NCBI RefSeq assembly: GCF_013870525.1 | Contig: NZ_JACBXD010000011.1 | Coordinates: 1 to 64,000, forward strand | Source of the DNA: Amycolatopsis pittospori | GTDB lineage: Bacteria > Actinomycetota > Actinomycetes > Mycobacteriales > Pseudonocardiaceae | Direction of reading: 5' to 3' | DNA: 64,000 nt | In this document: in pieces, positions 26,808-36,460 of the stretch | Layout: every line of letters starts with the position of its first letter | Position numbering within the stretch: the stretch's first letter is position 1 | Position numbers and translations under genes: made by a program | The notes under the pieces: model-generated | Databases searched by the model: none | Seen by the model: the letters and a program-made list of their open reading frames with translations, nothing else | Told to the model about the DNA's origin: nothing

Positions 26808-27077
26808 ATGAGTCCGGTCAGACGCGGCAAAGAGCTGCCGATCTACAACCGGCTTCCCGTGCTCCGGGCGGAGCGCGGACTGAGCAGGGCCGCCCTCGCG
26901 GCGGCGGTCGAGGTCAACCCGCAGACCATCGGTGCGCTCGAACGGGGGGACCACTACCCGAGCCTCGACCTGGCGTTCCGCATCTGCGCGGTGTTCGACC
27001 TCCCGGTCGAGGCCGTGTTCAGCCGCGAACCGTTCACGCCACTGTCCACTCAGGTCTACCGGGAGGGGGGAGCATGA
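26808..27077 (+). CDS. XRE-type HTH regulator heading an ABC exporter operon
   Basis: DNA-binding protein of 89 residues with one Cro/C1 helix-turn-helix filling most of it: LRAERGLSRAALAAAVEVN, then PQTIGALERGDHYPSLDLAF. It belongs to the small YozG-like group, whose members often stand beside membrane proteins. The start ATG 26808 lies 6-8 bp from a plausible -10 (CAGTAT or AACAGT) with TTGACG at 26772-26777 as -35, so translation may be leaderless. The stop overlaps the next gene (ATGA). It heads six genes linked by 4-base overlaps and likely regulates them. Confidence 0.85.
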   Translation: MSPVRRGKELPIYNRLPVLRAERGLSRAALAAAVEVNPQTIGALERGDHYPSLDLAFRICAVFDLPVEAVFSREPFTPLSTQVYREGGA

Positions 27078-27619
27078 ACGGGAAACAGGGATGGCTGGCC
27101 TCCCGCTGGGAACGACAGCTGGAACGGTTCGAAGAAGTGGAACTCAAACGGGCCCGGAAGCTGCCGACCTGGCGCACGCGACGCCGTCGCCGTCAGCTGG
27201 CCGTACTCGTGATCCTCGGGAACTCGATGCTGCTCGTCGGTGCCGCGCTGTTCGTCACGCGGCAGGGGCCGGTCTTCTTCGGGCTCTGGTTCGGCGGCGC
27301 CCTGATCACCGGGACCGCCCACTGGTTGCTGCGCATCCTCACCGGCAAGATGAGCGGCGGCTTCTCGCTTCGGCTCGACGAACGCGAACGGGAAATGCGC
27401 CACCGGGTCACCTACGTCAGCTACCAGATCCTGGTCGGCCTGATGATGGTCGGGATGGTCTACTCGATCATCATCTCGAATACGGAGGACGCGGGTTTCC
27501 GCATCGCCCTGATGCTGACCGCGCTACTGCTCGCCGGGACCACCTCGGCGGCGACGATCCTCGGCTGGACGCTGCCGGACGACGATCCCGAAGACTACGA
27601 GGGGGTGAGCCCGGTATGA
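27074..27619 (+). CDS. Membrane protein of the HTH/ABC operon
   Basis: Integral membrane protein of 181 residues with a very basic N-terminal segment (KLPTWRTRRRRRQ) and four likely transmembrane helices, for example LAVLVILGNSMLLVGAALFV and VSYQILVGLMMVGMVYSIII. A cytoplasmic loop holds LRLDEREREMRHRVTY and the C-terminus is acidic, LPDDDPEDYEG. The loop and tail recur in the next gene, so the two are paralogues. Similar DUF2178-like proteins of unknown function often follow XRE regulators. GGGAG lies before ATG 27074. Confidence 0.8.
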   Translation: MNGKQGWLASRWERQLERFEEVELKRARKLPTWRTRRRRRQLAVLVILGNSMLLVGAALFVTRQGPVFFGLWFGGALITGTAHWLLRILTGKMSGGFSLRLDEREREMRHRVTYVSYQILVGLMMVGMVYSIIISNTEDAGFRIALMLTALLLAGTTSAATILGWTLPDDDPEDYEGVSPV

Positions 27620-28074
27620 CCGTCACCAGGACCCGCGCCGACCGCCGCCGGTACGCCGTCGCCGCGGTGATCGGCCACCTCGTGGTCATCGCCGGGGCCG
27701 CGCTACTGCGCGAGCCGACCCTGTGGTTCGCCGTCGGCCTGATGATCCCCGGGCTGTGCCTGTGCGTCGGCACGGCGGCCGTGCTGCGCCGTTCGGTCGG
27801 CAGACCCGGTTCCGCGGCGAAGGACCTCGACGAGCGCGAGCTGCTTCTGCGTAACCGCGCGCACTACGCGGCCTTCCAAGGGATCTGCGTGCTGATGCTG
27901 GTGGATCTCGCATACGGGCTCTACGCGGCCGGGCAGCCGGATCCCGGCTCTCTGCTTTCTTCGATGACAGCGGCGTTGTTCGTCCTGGGTACGTCGCTGC
28001 CGGCGCTCTGGCTCGCCTGGAAGCTGCCGGACGACGATCCGGAAGACTTCGACGAGGAGGTGGCTCCGGGATGA
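27616..28074 (+). CDS. Second paralogous membrane protein
   Basis: Membrane protein of 152 residues with about four helices, for example VAAVIGHLVVIAGAALL and LWFAVGLMIPGLCLCVGTAA. It repeats the features of its upstream neighbour: a loop KDLDERELLLRNRAHYAAFQ and an acidic tail LPDDDPEDFDEE. Start and stop both overlap the adjacent genes by 4 bp (ATGA). Function unknown; a heteromeric complex with the upstream paralogue is a reasonable guess. Confidence 0.8.
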   Translation: MTVTRTRADRRRYAVAAVIGHLVVIAGAALLREPTLWFAVGLMIPGLCLCVGTAAVLRRSVGRPGSAAKDLDERELLLRNRAHYAAFQGICVLMLVDLAYGLYAAGQPDPGSLLSSMTAALFVLGTSLPALWLAWKLPDDDPEDFDEEVAPG

Positions 28075-28301
28075 CCGGGGGCAAAAAGCGCTACAAGGTG
28101 TCCATCGGGGTGGTCGCCGTCGTGCTGGTGGCGGGTGGGGTGCTCGCCGGCGCGGGACGGGCCGTCCTGGTGTACCGGGCCACCTCGGTGGTCGGCAACG
28201 TGAAGCTGGACGGGCTGATCCAGCGCAACCGCACGGTTTCCGGCGTCCATCGGGGAATCACGGCGCTGGTGCGGTATTTCGAGGAGGGGAAGTGGAAATG
28301 A
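28071..28301 (+). CDS. Small single-span membrane protein
   Basis: Protein of 76 residues with one transmembrane helix (VSIGVVAVVLVAGGVLAGAG) after a short basic start GGKKRYK and a soluble C-terminal part of about 40 residues ending VRYFEEGKWK. I do not recognise it. It overlaps both neighbours by 4 bp and its end supplies the GAGGAGGGGA ribosome-binding site of the ABC ATPase gene. Confidence 0.72.
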   Translation: MTGGKKRYKVSIGVVAVVLVAGGVLAGAGRAVLVYRATSVVGNVKLDGLIQRNRTVSGVHRGITALVRYFEEGKWK

Positions 28302-29215
28302 CCGAGGGGAAACTGGAGATCGATCGGGTCTCCAAGAGCTACGGGCAGAAGAAGGCACTCGACGGCGTCACCTTCGACGTGCGGCCGGGTGAGCTGTACG
28401 GGTTCGTCGGGAGCAACGGCGCCGGCAAGACCACCACGATGCGGATCATCCTGGGGGTGCTGGCGGCCGACTCCGGGGAGGTGCGGTTCGGCGGCGCGCC
28501 GATCACGCACGAGACCCGCACGCATATCGGGTACATGCCGGAGGAACGCGGCCTGTACCCGAAGATGAAGGTGCTGGAGCAGCTGGTCTACCTCGCCGAA
28601 CTGCACGGGATGTCCGCCAACGACGCCCACCGCAGCGCGGAGAACTGGATCTCCCGGCTCGGTCTCGCGGAGCGCCGCAAGGACGAGGTCCAGAAACTGA
28701 GCCTGGGCAACCAGCAGCGCGTCCAGCTCGCGGCGGCCTTGGTCCACGACCCGAAGGTCCTGGTGCTGGACGAACCGTTCTCCGGCCTCGACCCGCTGGC
28801 CGTCGACGTCATGAGCGGCGTGCTGCGCGAGAAGGCCGCGACCGGCGTCCCGGTGGTGTTCTCCAGTCACCAGCTGGATCTGGTCGAGCGGCTGTGCGAC
28901 CGCGTCGGCATCATCCGGAACGGACAGATGGTCGCTTCCGGCACCGTCGGCGAGCTGACCGCCGGTGCGGGCAACGGTCTCGTCGTCACCGCGCCGAACG
29001 CGGCACCCGGCTGGGCGGCGGCCGTCCCCGGCGTGCGGGTGGTCGAGCAGAACGGGCCGACGACGATCCTCGAACTCGAAGCCCACGCCGACGACCAGGC
29101 CGTGCTCGCCGCGGCACTGGCGACCGGCCCGGTCACCGAGTTCACCAAGCGCAGGCGTTCGCTGACCGAACTGTTCCGCGACGCCGTCGCCGAGAAGCCT
29201 GGAGTTCCCGCATGA
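28298..29215 (+). CDS. ABC exporter ATPase (NatA-like)
   Basis: ATPase of 305 residues. Walker A is GSNGAGKTTT, the signature motif is LSLGNQQRVQ rather than the standard LSGGQ, Walker B is VLVLDEPFSGLDP, and the switch His is in VVFSSHQLD. The C-terminal extension of about 85 residues (DUF4162-like) is usual in exporters of the Na+/drug type. ATG 28298 overlaps the previous stop and is 7 bp from GGAGGGGA. It pairs with the permease encoded next. The exported substrate is unknown. Confidence 0.93.
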   Translation: MTEGKLEIDRVSKSYGQKKALDGVTFDVRPGELYGFVGSNGAGKTTTMRIILGVLAADSGEVRFGGAPITHETRTHIGYMPEERGLYPKMKVLEQLVYLAELHGMSANDAHRSAENWISRLGLAERRKDEVQKLSLGNQQRVQLAAALVHDPKVLVLDEPFSGLDPLAVDVMSGVLREKAATGVPVVFSSHQLDLVERLCDRVGIIRNGQMVASGTVGELTAGAGNGLVVTAPNAAPGWAAAVPGVRVVEQNGPTTILELEAHADDQAVLAAALATGPVTEFTKRRRSLTELFRDAVAEKPGVPA

Positions 29216-30402
29216 ACACCGTCTCACCATGGCGCGCGGTCTGGCTCATCGCCAGGCGTGAGCTGAACACGCGCCTGCGCACCCGTTCGTTCGTGATCGG
29301 TACCGCTGTCCTGCTGCTCATCCTGATGGGCTACGTCCTGCTGCAGTCGACGCTGATCAGCGCCGAGGACAAGAGCAAGATCGGGCTCACCGGGCAGACC
29401 GCCGGGATCGCGCAGCAGCTCAAGACGGCGGGCGCGGAGATCGGCGAGAACATCGAGACCGTCACGATCGCGGATCCGGCCCAAGGCCGGTCCCAGGTCG
29501 AAAGCGGCGACCTCGACGCGTTGCTTTCCGGCAACGCCACCGAGTTGAAGGTGCTCGTCAAGTCCGAATTGGACACCAGACTGCGCTCGCTGCTGACCGG
29601 CGTCTCACAGCAGGAAGTGCTGAACGGCAAGCTTTCCGAAGCCGTGGAGAACCCGGACCAGGTGCTGCGCGCGGTGGCCGAAACCCAGGTCGAGGTCGAC
29701 TCGATCAAACCGCCGGATCCGGAGAAGGCCCAGCGGATGGTGATCGGGCTGATCGTCGCCGTGCTGCTGTACATGAGCATCGTGACCTACGGGACGCTGG
29801 TGGCCCAAGGCGTCGTCGAGGAGAAGTCCAGCCGCGTCGTCGAGATCCTGCTGTCCACCGTCCGGCCGTGGCATCTGTTGCTGGGCAAGGTGATCGGGCT
29901 CGGCCTGGTCGGCCTGACCCAGCTGGTGATCATCGGCGGCGCCGGGTTGATCGTCGCGTCGGCGACCGACGTGCTGACGCTGTCCGGGGTCGCGACGAGC
30001 GCGCTGCTGTGGGGCGTCGTCTGGTATCTGCTCGGCTTCCTGTTGTACGCCACCATCTACGGCGCGATGGGTTCGCTGGTCTCCCGCCAGGAGGACACGC
30101 AGTCGGTGATCGGCCCGGTCAACATCGTGCTGATCCTCGGGTTCGTGGTCGGCTTCAACCTGCTGGCACAGGCTCCGGACGGCACGGGCACGAAGATCCT
30201 CTCGCTGGTGCCGCTGCTTTCCCCGGTGCTGATGCCCGCCCGGATCGCGTCGGGCTCGGCCGAGGTCTGGGAGATCGCGTTGTCACTGGGCCTGACGGCG
30301 GGCGCCATCGTCCTGTTCACCTGGCTGGGCGCTCGGATCTACCAGAACAGCGTCCTGCGGGTCGGCAGCCGGATCAAGCTGAGCGAGGCCCTGCGAGGCT
30401 GA
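29212..30402 (+). CDS. ABC-2 type exporter permease (NatB-like)
   Basis: Membrane permease of 396 residues. A first transmembrane helix (SFVIGTAVLLLILMGYVLL) is followed by an extracytoplasmic domain of about 150 residues rich in charged helices, then five to six helices including GLIVAVLLYMSIVTYGTLVA. The cytoplasmic motif GVVEEKSSRVVEILLSTVRP is characteristic of the NatB/ABC-2 group. It overlaps the ATPase gene by 4 bp and ends the six-gene operon. The stop is just 3 bp from the convergent photolyase stop, with no hairpin between. Confidence 0.93.
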   Translation: MNTVSPWRAVWLIARRELNTRLRTRSFVIGTAVLLLILMGYVLLQSTLISAEDKSKIGLTGQTAGIAQQLKTAGAEIGENIETVTIADPAQGRSQVESGDLDALLSGNATELKVLVKSELDTRLRSLLTGVSQQEVLNGKLSEAVENPDQVLRAVAETQVEVDSIKPPDPEKAQRMVIGLIVAVLLYMSIVTYGTLVAQGVVEEKSSRVVEILLSTVRPWHLLLGKVIGLGLVGLTQLVIIGGAGLIVASATDVLTLSGVATSALLWGVVWYLLGFLLYATIYGAMGSLVSRQEDTQSVIGPVNIVLILGFVVGFNLLAQAPDGTGTKILSLVPLLSPVLMPARIASGSAEVWEIALSLGLTAGAIVLFTWLGARIYQNSVLRVGSRIKLSEALRG

Positions 30403-30405
30403 CCG

Positions 30406-31749
30406 TCATTTGATGGCGCCGTAACGCTCCAGTGCGACCTGGCGTTCGTGGGCGTGATCGACCATCGGCGAGGGATAGCCGCGCACATCCGTCGGTTTGT
30501 GCGCGGCTTTCCCTTGCACGGAGCGGAGCTCGGGGACATAGCGCCGGACGTACTCGCCGGAGGGGTCGAACTTCTCACCCTGTGTGGTCGGGTTGAAGAT
30601 GCGGAAGTACGGCGCTGCGTCGGTGCCACTACCGGCGACCCACTGCCAGTTCAGCTGGTTCGACGCGAGATCGCCGTCGACCAGATGCTTCATGAAATGC
30701 CGCGCGCCCAGCCACCACGGCAGGTGCAGATCCTTCACCAGGAAGCTCGCCACGATCATCCGGACGCGGTTGTGCATCCAGCCTTCGGCGAGCAACTGCC
30801 GCATCCCGGCGTCGACGATCGGGAACCCGGTGCGGCCCTCGCACCACCGCTCGAAGGCCTCGTCGTCGGTCTCGTGCTCCATCTTGTCGAAGCGGGAATC
30901 GTAGTTCTTCCGCGCGGTTTCGGGGCGGTGCCACAGCACGTCGGCGTGGAACTCGCGCCACGCGAACTCGCCGCGCAACGACTTCGCGCCCACTCCCTCG
31001 TTCCCGGCGATGTCGGCCAGCAACGTGCGCGGGTGCACGCAACCCCAGCGCAGATACGGTGAAAGCCTTGTCGTACCGGGACGATCCGGGCGATCACGAT
31101 CCTCGTCGTAGGTCTCGATCCCGTCGTCGAGAAACTCGCGCCAGCGTTCCAGCGCCGCCTCCTCGCCGGGCTCCGGCAACTCCATTCCCTTGAGAGAAGG
31201 GGATTTCGGGAGCTTCACCGATCGCGGCGGCTCAACCCAGTCCACTATGGACTTCCCGGTGTCCGCAGGCCGAGGCCAGCCGTGCCGCGCCCAAGCGCGA
31301 TAGAACGGGGTGAAGACGCGATACGGGTCGCCGTCCGGTTTGGTGATCCGGCCGGGCGTGATGGCATACGAGGAACCCGTCTCGACCCACGCGATGTCGT
31401 GCTCCGCCAACGCTTTCGCGACCTCGGCGTCACGGCGGCGGCCGTACGGCCCGGTGTCCGCGCTGACGTGCACCGCGGCGGCACCGATCTTCCGGGCGGC
31501 CTTGACGACCTCCTCGACCGGGTCGCCCTTGACCAGCATCAGGCGTCCGCCGAGCTGGTCGTCCAGCGCCTTCAGGCAACCGTGCAGGAACGCGACGCGC
31601 GGCGCGCCCGACGGCTTCAGGAGCGCGTCGTCGAGGACGTACAGCGCCAGGACGTGCTTGCTGTGCTTCGACGCCTCCAGCAGGGCGGCGTGGTCACCCA
31701 GCCGGAGGTCACGGCGGAACCACAGCACTACGGGGGCTTCTCGGGTCAC
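30406..31749 (-). CDS. phrB: Deoxyribodipyrimidine photolyase
   Basis: Light-driven DNA repair enzyme of about 447 residues. The N-terminal antenna domain starts VVLWFRRDLRLGDHAAL. The FAD domain has TTRLSPYLRWGCVHPRTL, GEFAWREFHADVLWHRPE, TGFPIVDAGMRQLLAEGWMH followed by NRVRMIVASFLVKDL, and NWQWVAGSGTDAAPYFRIFN, all diagnostic of class I CPD photolyases. GTG 31749 is taken as the start; upstream in-frame codons run into the family B hairpin region. It lies downstream of gltA but is separated by that hairpin. Confidence 0.94.
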   Translation of the reverse strand: MTREAPVVLWFRRDLRLGDHAALLEASKHSKHVLALYVLDDALLKPSGAPRVAFLHGCLKALDDQLGGRLMLVKGDPVEEVVKAARKIGAAAVHVSADTGPYGRRRDAEVAKALAEHDIAWVETGSSYAITPGRITKPDGDPYRVFTPFYRAWARHGWPRPADTGKSIVDWVEPPRSVKLPKSPSLKGMELPEPGEEAALERWREFLDDGIETYDEDRDRPDRPGTTRLSPYLRWGCVHPRTLLADIAGNEGVGAKSLRGEFAWREFHADVLWHRPETARKNYDSRFDKMEHETDDEAFERWCEGRTGFPIVDAGMRQLLAEGWMHNRVRMIVASFLVKDLHLPWWLGARHFMKHLVDGDLASNQLNWQWVAGSGTDAAPYFRIFNPTTQGEKFDPSGEYVRRYVPELRSVQGKAAHKPTDVRGYPSPMVDHAHERQVALERYGAIK

Positions 31750-31796
31750 TCCGGAAACCCTAAGGGCGCACTCCGGTCCTCGCACGCCCGGATGCC

Positions 31797-31843
31797 ATGA
31801 ACGGCTCGTTACTTGCAAAATTTGCAAGTAACGAGCCGTTCAT
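31797..31843. terminator. Long perfect hairpin, family B
   Basis: Perfect 23-bp arms (31797-31819 and 31821-31843) separated by a single base; arm begins ATGAACGGCTCGTTACTTGC. It lies between gltA and phrB on the minus strand and should end the gltA message. Relative of 7165-7211. Confidence 0.85.
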
Positions 31844-31863
31844 AGCGCTTACGAGAGGCGGGG

Positions 31864-33180
<1,317 letters not shown>

Positions 33181-33244
33181 GTAAGTCCCTCTCACGTTCA
33201 GCACGGGCCGGCGGCGCCTGTAGGTTCCACAGGTACGCCCTCTT

Positions 33245-33256
33245 TCACGCGCGTGA
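33245..33256. promoter_or_regulatory. Palindrome in gltA leader
   Basis: Perfect 12-bp palindrome TCACGCGCGTGA, 65 bp upstream of the gltA start codon. No known regulator's consensus is matched with confidence. Confidence 0.3.
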
Positions 33257-33372
33257 CCCACGGCCTCGCTGCACACCGCCCCGCTGGGGTATGAATTCCC
33301 CACCACGCTAGTCGAGAAGGGGGTCAACGCGCAGCGGGTGAGTTGCTCACAACAGCCCCTTTGGGACCAGGT

Positions 33373-34314
33373 TCACACGGCGGATGCCATATCTTCGGCC
33401 GTCGGCGGTTCCGCCCCACTCCGCGAGACGGTGATCGACGCCGCTTTCGCCGCGAATTCGAGCGCCGAACGCCAGCCATCGGCGTCGAGAGTGGACAAGT
33501 CGCGCACCTGATTCGAGTACAGCCACGCGAGCAAAGCGCCTTGCACGGTGTCACCCGCACCGATCGTGTCGACGACGGCGACTCGGCGTGACGGGACCTG
33601 GGCGATTTCCCCCGCCTGTGTGATGACGGACAACCCCTGTGCGCCTCGCGTGAGCACCACGGCATCGACCCCGTTAGAGGTCCAGACCTTTGCGGCGTCG
33701 ACCGGATCGGCGCCCTCGGCGAGCCATTCCGTGTCATCGTCGGAGATCTTGAGCAGCCGGATATGCGGCAGCCAGGACTCGAACCGAGCCCGGTACGCCG
33801 CCGGGTCGGTGATCAACGCCTCACGGATGTTCGGGTCGAGGACGGTCAGGACGCCTCGCGCGGATTCACGGCGCAACACGGTTTCGTACGTGCTCGCACC
33901 CGGTTCCAGGACCATGCCGAGGGTGCCGAGCGAGAGCGCCGTCACAGCGTCCGGCAGCGGACCGGGATCGGCGACGAGCCTGTCCGCGGTGCCCTCGGTG
34001 TAGAAGGTGTACCGCGCGGAACCCTTTTCGTCGAGCGCGACCACGGCCAGCGTCGTCGGCTCGTTTCCCCGCTGCAGCAAGGCCGTGTCGACTCCGGAGG
34101 CGTGCAGCCGGTCCACCAGCGCGACACCGAAACGGTCTTCGGAGACACGCGAGAAGAAGCCCGTCGGGACGCCGAGCCGCCCGGCTGCGAGCGCGACGTT
34201 GTAGGGACCACCACCCATTCGGGGCAGCAGGGCGCGCAGCCCACCGTCCACAGTGGAATCCAATGGTTCACCGGGAACGAGGTCGACCAGCGCCTCTCCA
34301 CCTACGACGATCAC
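33373..34314 (-). CDS. PfkB-family carbohydrate kinase (fructokinase-like)
   Basis: Sugar kinase of 313 residues. N-terminal GGEALVDLVPGE and MGGGPYNVALAAGRLG give the sugar-binding lid region; the C-terminal signature DTIGAGDTVQGALLAWL contains the catalytic Asp and anion hole. Members most like this phosphorylate fructose; other sugars are possible. ATG 34314 is the start. It faces the same way as gltA but lies 192 bp upstream of it. Seven codons span the palindrome TCCACAGTGGA at 34247-34257. Confidence 0.88.
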   Translation of the reverse strand: MIVVGGEALVDLVPGEPLDSTVDGGLRALLPRMGGGPYNVALAAGRLGVPTGFFSRVSEDRFGVALVDRLHASGVDTALLQRGNEPTTLAVVALDEKGSARYTFYTEGTADRLVADPGPLPDAVTALSLGTLGMVLEPGASTYETVLRRESARGVLTVLDPNIREALITDPAAYRARFESWLPHIRLLKISDDDTEWLAEGADPVDAAKVWTSNGVDAVVLTRGAQGLSVITQAGEIAQVPSRRVAVVDTIGAGDTVQGALLAWLYSNQVRDLSTLDADGWRSALEFAAKAASITVSRSGAEPPTAEDMASAV

Positions 34315-34362
34315 GGGCGCGATGCTAGCCGAGGGGGTCGTTCCACCACCAGAATTGTCATT

Positions 34363-34956
34363 TCAAGACATTTTCGGCGCGAGGCCTCCGAGGAGAAGCT
34401 CCGAAAGCGCGGTGAAGGCTTCGGCGTCGGTCACCCCGGTGCGCTGGCCGACCACACCGGTCTGGATTCCCTCGATGATCAATCCCGCCATTTCCGCGAT
34501 CAGCCGCGCGTGCACCTCGCGAAAGACACCGTCGGTGACACCGTGATCGATGAACGACCGGATCCGGGCGGCCGCCGCCCGGCTGTTGAGCTGATACGCG
34601 TCGCGCGCCGGCGCGAATTCGGCGATGTCGGTCATGAACGCGGCCGAGGCGCGATTCAGGTATTCGGAGATGCCGGCGAGGTACTCGCCGAGGATCTTGC
34701 GGGCGTCGTCGATCCCGGCGATCCGCTCCTCCAGCAGTTCGGCCGCGCCCTTGAAGAAGTGGGTGACGACCTTGACCGCGAGTTGCTCCTTGCTGGGCGC
34801 GAGCGCGTAGAGCGTCGACTTCGAGCAGCGCAGCCTGGCGGCGAGGTCGTCCAGCGTGAACTGCGAAAACCCTTCGGCGAGGAAGAGCGCTTCGAGTTCC
34901 GAGAGCAACGCGCGTTGCCGCGCTGTCGGCTGACGACGGGTCCTGCTCTCGGTCAT
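34363..34956 (-). CDS. TetR/AcrR-family regulator
   Basis: Repressor of 197 residues. Helix-turn-helix FTLDDLAARLRCSKSTLYAL at about residues 33-52, followed by APSKEQLAVKVVTHFFKGA. The C-terminal domain includes ARDAYQLNSRAAAARIRSFI. It is divergent from an acyl-CoA dehydrogenase gene with a 104-bp gap full of inverted TGTACTC/GAGTACA half-sites. Control of that gene and of itself is therefore likely. Confidence 0.88.
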   Translation of the reverse strand: MTESRTRRQPTARQRALLSELEALFLAEGFSQFTLDDLAARLRCSKSTLYALAPSKEQLAVKVVTHFFKGAAELLEERIAGIDDARKILGEYLAGISEYLNRASAAFMTDIAEFAPARDAYQLNSRAAAARIRSFIDHGVTDGVFREVHARLIAEMAGLIIEGIQTGVVGQRTGVTDAEAFTALSELLLGGLAPKMS

Positions 34957-35002
34957 CGGATCACTATCCCTTACGCGGACGGTGTACCCCCAGACAGTCT
35001 TA

Positions 35003-35042
35003 CTGTACTCTCAATGAGCCCACAGTACTGTTTTGAGTACAG
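35003..35042. promoter_or_regulatory. Operator cluster for divergent TetR/acyl-CoA dehydrogenase
   Basis: CTGTACTC (35003-35010) and GAGTACAG (35035-35042) form an inverted pair, and the self-complementary CAGTACTG lies between them (35023-35030). Together they look like two or three overlapping TetR dimer sites in the shared promoter. Confidence 0.55.
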
Positions 35043-35060
35043 CTCAGCTCGGAGGAGTCC

Positions 35061-36206
35061 ATGCCGGCCGAACGTCTGCTGCCCACCACCGAGGCCCAGG
35101 ACCTGATCGACCTGGCCAAGGAGATCGCGCGTGAGGAACTCTCGCCGATCGCGAGCAAGTACGAAGAGACCGCGCAGTTCCCGCGTGAGCAGTTCCGGCT
35201 GCTCGGGCAGGCCGGGCTGCTCGGCCTGCCGTACGCCGAGCGGTGGGGTGGCGGCGAACTGCCGTACGAGGTCTACCTGCAGGTCCTCGAAGAGATCGCG
35301 GCCGCGTGGATGTCGGTCGGCGTCGGCCTTTCGGTGCACACGATGTCCTGCTTCGCCCTGGCGCACTACGGCACCGACACGCAACGGGACCGCTGGCTGC
35401 CCGGGATGCTGGAGGGCGACCTGCTGGGCGCGTACGCGCTTTCGGAAACCCACGCCGGCTCCGACGCCGCGGCCCTTTCGACCCGCGCGCGGCTCGACGG
35501 CGACCAGTACGTCGTGAACGGCACGAAGGCCTGGATCACCCACGCGGGTGAAGCCGACTTCTACACGACCATGGTGCGCACCAGCGACGACGGCGGACAC
35601 GGCATCTCGTGCCTGCTCGTCGACGGCGCGACGCCGGGCCTCCTGGCCGCGCCGCCCGAGCGGAAAATGGGCCTCACCGGTTCGACCACCGCCCAGCTGA
35701 TGTTCGAGAACGCCGCCGTCGACACCGACCGGCGGATCGGCGAAGAGGGCCAGGGCCTCAAGATCGCGCTGTCGTCCCTCAGCTCCGGGCGGCTCGGCAT
35801 CGCCGCTTGCGCCGTCGGACTCGCGCAGGCCGCGCTGGACGAAGCACTCGAATACGCGAAGGGCCGTACGCAGTTCGGGCGGCCGATCATCGAGTTCCAG
35901 GGCCTGGAGTTCCTGCTGGCCGACATGGCCGCGACCGTCGAATCGTCGCGCGCGATGTACCTCGACGCCGCCCGCCGCCGCGACCGCGGCCTGCCGTTCC
36001 AGCGGCAGGCGTCCATCGCGAAGCTCGTCGCGACCGACGGGGCGATGAAGGTGACCACCGACGCCGTACAGGTCCTCGGCGGCGCGGGTTACACGAAGGA
36101 CTTCCCGGTGGAGCGGTACATGCGGGAGGCGAAGGTGCCGCAGATCTTCGAAGGCACGAACCAGATCCAGCGCATGGTGATCGCGCGGGAACTACGGAAG
36201 TCCTGA
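35061..36206 (+). CDS. Acyl-CoA dehydrogenase
   Basis: FAD enzyme of 381 residues for alpha-beta oxidation of an acyl-CoA. Motifs: AGLLGLPYAERWGGGELPYE, GAYALSETHAGSDAAALST, YVVNGTKAWITHAGEADFYT, GRTQFGRPIIEFQGLEF, and VQVLGGAGYTKDFPVERYMR followed by IFEGTNQIQRMVIARELR. The catalytic Glu is probably in the F-E-G-T segment. RBS GGAGGAG precedes ATG 35061. The neighbouring divergent TetR gene is the probable regulator. Confidence 0.94.
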   Translation: MPAERLLPTTEAQDLIDLAKEIAREELSPIASKYEETAQFPREQFRLLGQAGLLGLPYAERWGGGELPYEVYLQVLEEIAAAWMSVGVGLSVHTMSCFALAHYGTDTQRDRWLPGMLEGDLLGAYALSETHAGSDAAALSTRARLDGDQYVVNGTKAWITHAGEADFYTTMVRTSDDGGHGISCLLVDGATPGLLAAPPERKMGLTGSTTAQLMFENAAVDTDRRIGEEGQGLKIALSSLSSGRLGIAACAVGLAQAALDEALEYAKGRTQFGRPIIEFQGLEFLLADMAATVESSRAMYLDAARRRDRGLPFQRQASIAKLVATDGAMKVTTDAVQVLGGAGYTKDFPVERYMREAKVPQIFEGTNQIQRMVIARELRKS

Positions 36207-36379
36207 CTCTCCGCGCTGACACGATCACGGGCGGTCACCTGCAGTCGGTCGCGGAGCACGCGGCGCCCGGTGAGCCCGATCCCGGATTCACCGAGCTCGT
36301 GGAACGCCGTCCTGTCATGTCGCCGAGTCCCGAGAGGAGAACAACGAGGCGCTCTACGCCTTGTCCTGATCGCGCTCAC

Positions 36380-36442
36380 CGGATGATGCGAAAGCCACTT
36401 TCGCAACGTCCAAGGTTGCGAAAGTGGCTTTCACGTCATCCG
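36380..36442. terminator. Long hairpin, family D
   Basis: Arms of 28 bp (36380-36407 and 36415-36442) with two mismatches, loop GTCCAAG, core GCGAAAGCCACTTTCGCAAC. It lies between the convergent acyl-CoA dehydrogenase and the Gln/Pro-rich protein gene. The 150 bp before it hold no gene I can support. Confidence 0.8.
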
Positions 36443-36460
36443 GGCCGAACCGGCCGGGGC

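Noticed and set aside
36207..36379. Short open frames between the acyl-CoA dehydrogenase and the family D hairpin
   Set aside because: No ribosome-binding site, no recognisable motif and poor third-position G+C pattern.
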